Shown: positions 15,568 through 15,587 of the stretch, piece by piece | How the letters are laid out: every line of letters starts with the position of its first letter | Position numbering within the stretch: the stretch's first letter is position 1 | DNA from: Deltaproteobacteria bacterium UBA2385 | Lineage (GTDB): Bacteria > Myxococcota_A > UBA796 > UBA2385 | DNA: 15,587 bases | Reading direction: 5' to 3' | Assembly: GCA_002343455.1 (NCBI GenBank) | Contig: DDSR01000257.1 | Coordinates: forward strand, 1 to 15,587 | Position numbers and translations under genes: made by a program | Notes under the pieces: model-generated | Databases searched by the model: none | Told to the model about the DNA's origin: nothing | The model's input: only the letters and a program-made list of their open reading frames with translations

Positions 15568-15587
15568 GCCGGCTCCGGCGCCCAGGC
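15564..15587 (-). CDS. 3' end of an upstream gene, probably a DNA methyltransferase (partial)
   Basis: Read on the minus strand, the last bases of the window give AWAPEPA followed by TGA, the stop overlapping the PLD start as ATGA. The same C-terminus ends the methyltransferase-like chimera at 11565. By that identity the gene beyond the edge is inferred to be an intact Eco57I-like N6-adenine methyltransferase. Only seven codons are visible, so the product is inference. Confidence 0.45.
   Translation of the reverse strand, partial: AWAPEPA
15564..15587 (-). repeat. 24-base direct repeat, copy 2 (cut by window edge)
   Basis: Identical base for base to 11565-11588 and in the same orientation. 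Both copies supply the last codons, stop codon, GGAG ribosome-binding site and overlapping ATGA to a following gene, here the PLD gene. The match runs to the final base of the window, so its real length is unknown. Confidence 0.9.

Noticed and set aside
4859..15587. Calling the block a DISARM class 1 system
   Set aside because: The SNF2 and PLD genes and a probable methyltransferase fit, but no DrmA helicase or DrmB (DUF1998) gene is present in the window, and five other frames are not DISARM parts. It could still be a relative.

Overview
This is a GC-rich, gene-dense bacterial window. The overall composition and long spurious reading frames on the opposite strand fit a high-GC Gram-negative such as a myxobacterium or related proteobacterium, but no gene here fixes the taxon. 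I see no rRNA, tRNA, CRISPR array, transposase or integrase.

Left block (84-4892). Two overlapping minus-strand genes, a 107-residue DUF2325-like protein and a B12-binding-type radical SAM enzyme, form a small operon. They diverge from a plus-strand gene for a 942-residue protein I do not recognise. The 173-base gap between the two units is the only conspicuously AT-rich stretch and holds an imperfect dyad that could be an operator. Bases 1-83 hold nothing I can support.

Right block (4859-15587). Seven minus-strand reading frames sit head to tail with gaps of 5-33 bases or 4-base stop/start overlaps, reading from the right edge leftwards. In transcription order they are: a phospholipase-D-type (HKD) protein; a DUF262 / HNH / AlbA_2 fusion; a short chimeric frame (start of an AlbA_2 domain joined to pieces of a DNA methyltransferase C-terminus); a DUF1016 (YhcG-type) PD-(D/E)XK nuclease; a SNF2-type helicase; an actin/Hsp70-fold ATPase with a proline-rich N-terminal linker; and an HNH_2 endonuclease. 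The block is cut by the right edge: the last 24 bases encode the C-terminus AWAPEPA-stop of another gene overlapping the PLD start.

Those same 24 bases recur at 11565-11588, where they end the chimeric frame and overlap the DUF1016 start. Because the chimera carries methyltransferase-like C-terminal sequence, the gene just beyond the right edge is probably an intact N6-adenine DNA methyltransferase, and the chimera a duplicated and internally deleted copy of its tail.

Taken together, the right block looks like a multi-gene restriction or anti-phage island: a probable modification methyltransferase off the edge, up to four candidate nucleases (PLD, DUF262-HNH, DUF1016, HNH_2), a SNF2 motor and an actin-like ATPase. 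It shares ingredients with DISARM class 1 (SNF2 helicase, PLD protein, probable adenine methyltransferase), but this window has no DrmA or DrmB and contains several parts that DISARM lacks. It does not match any defence system I can name with confidence.
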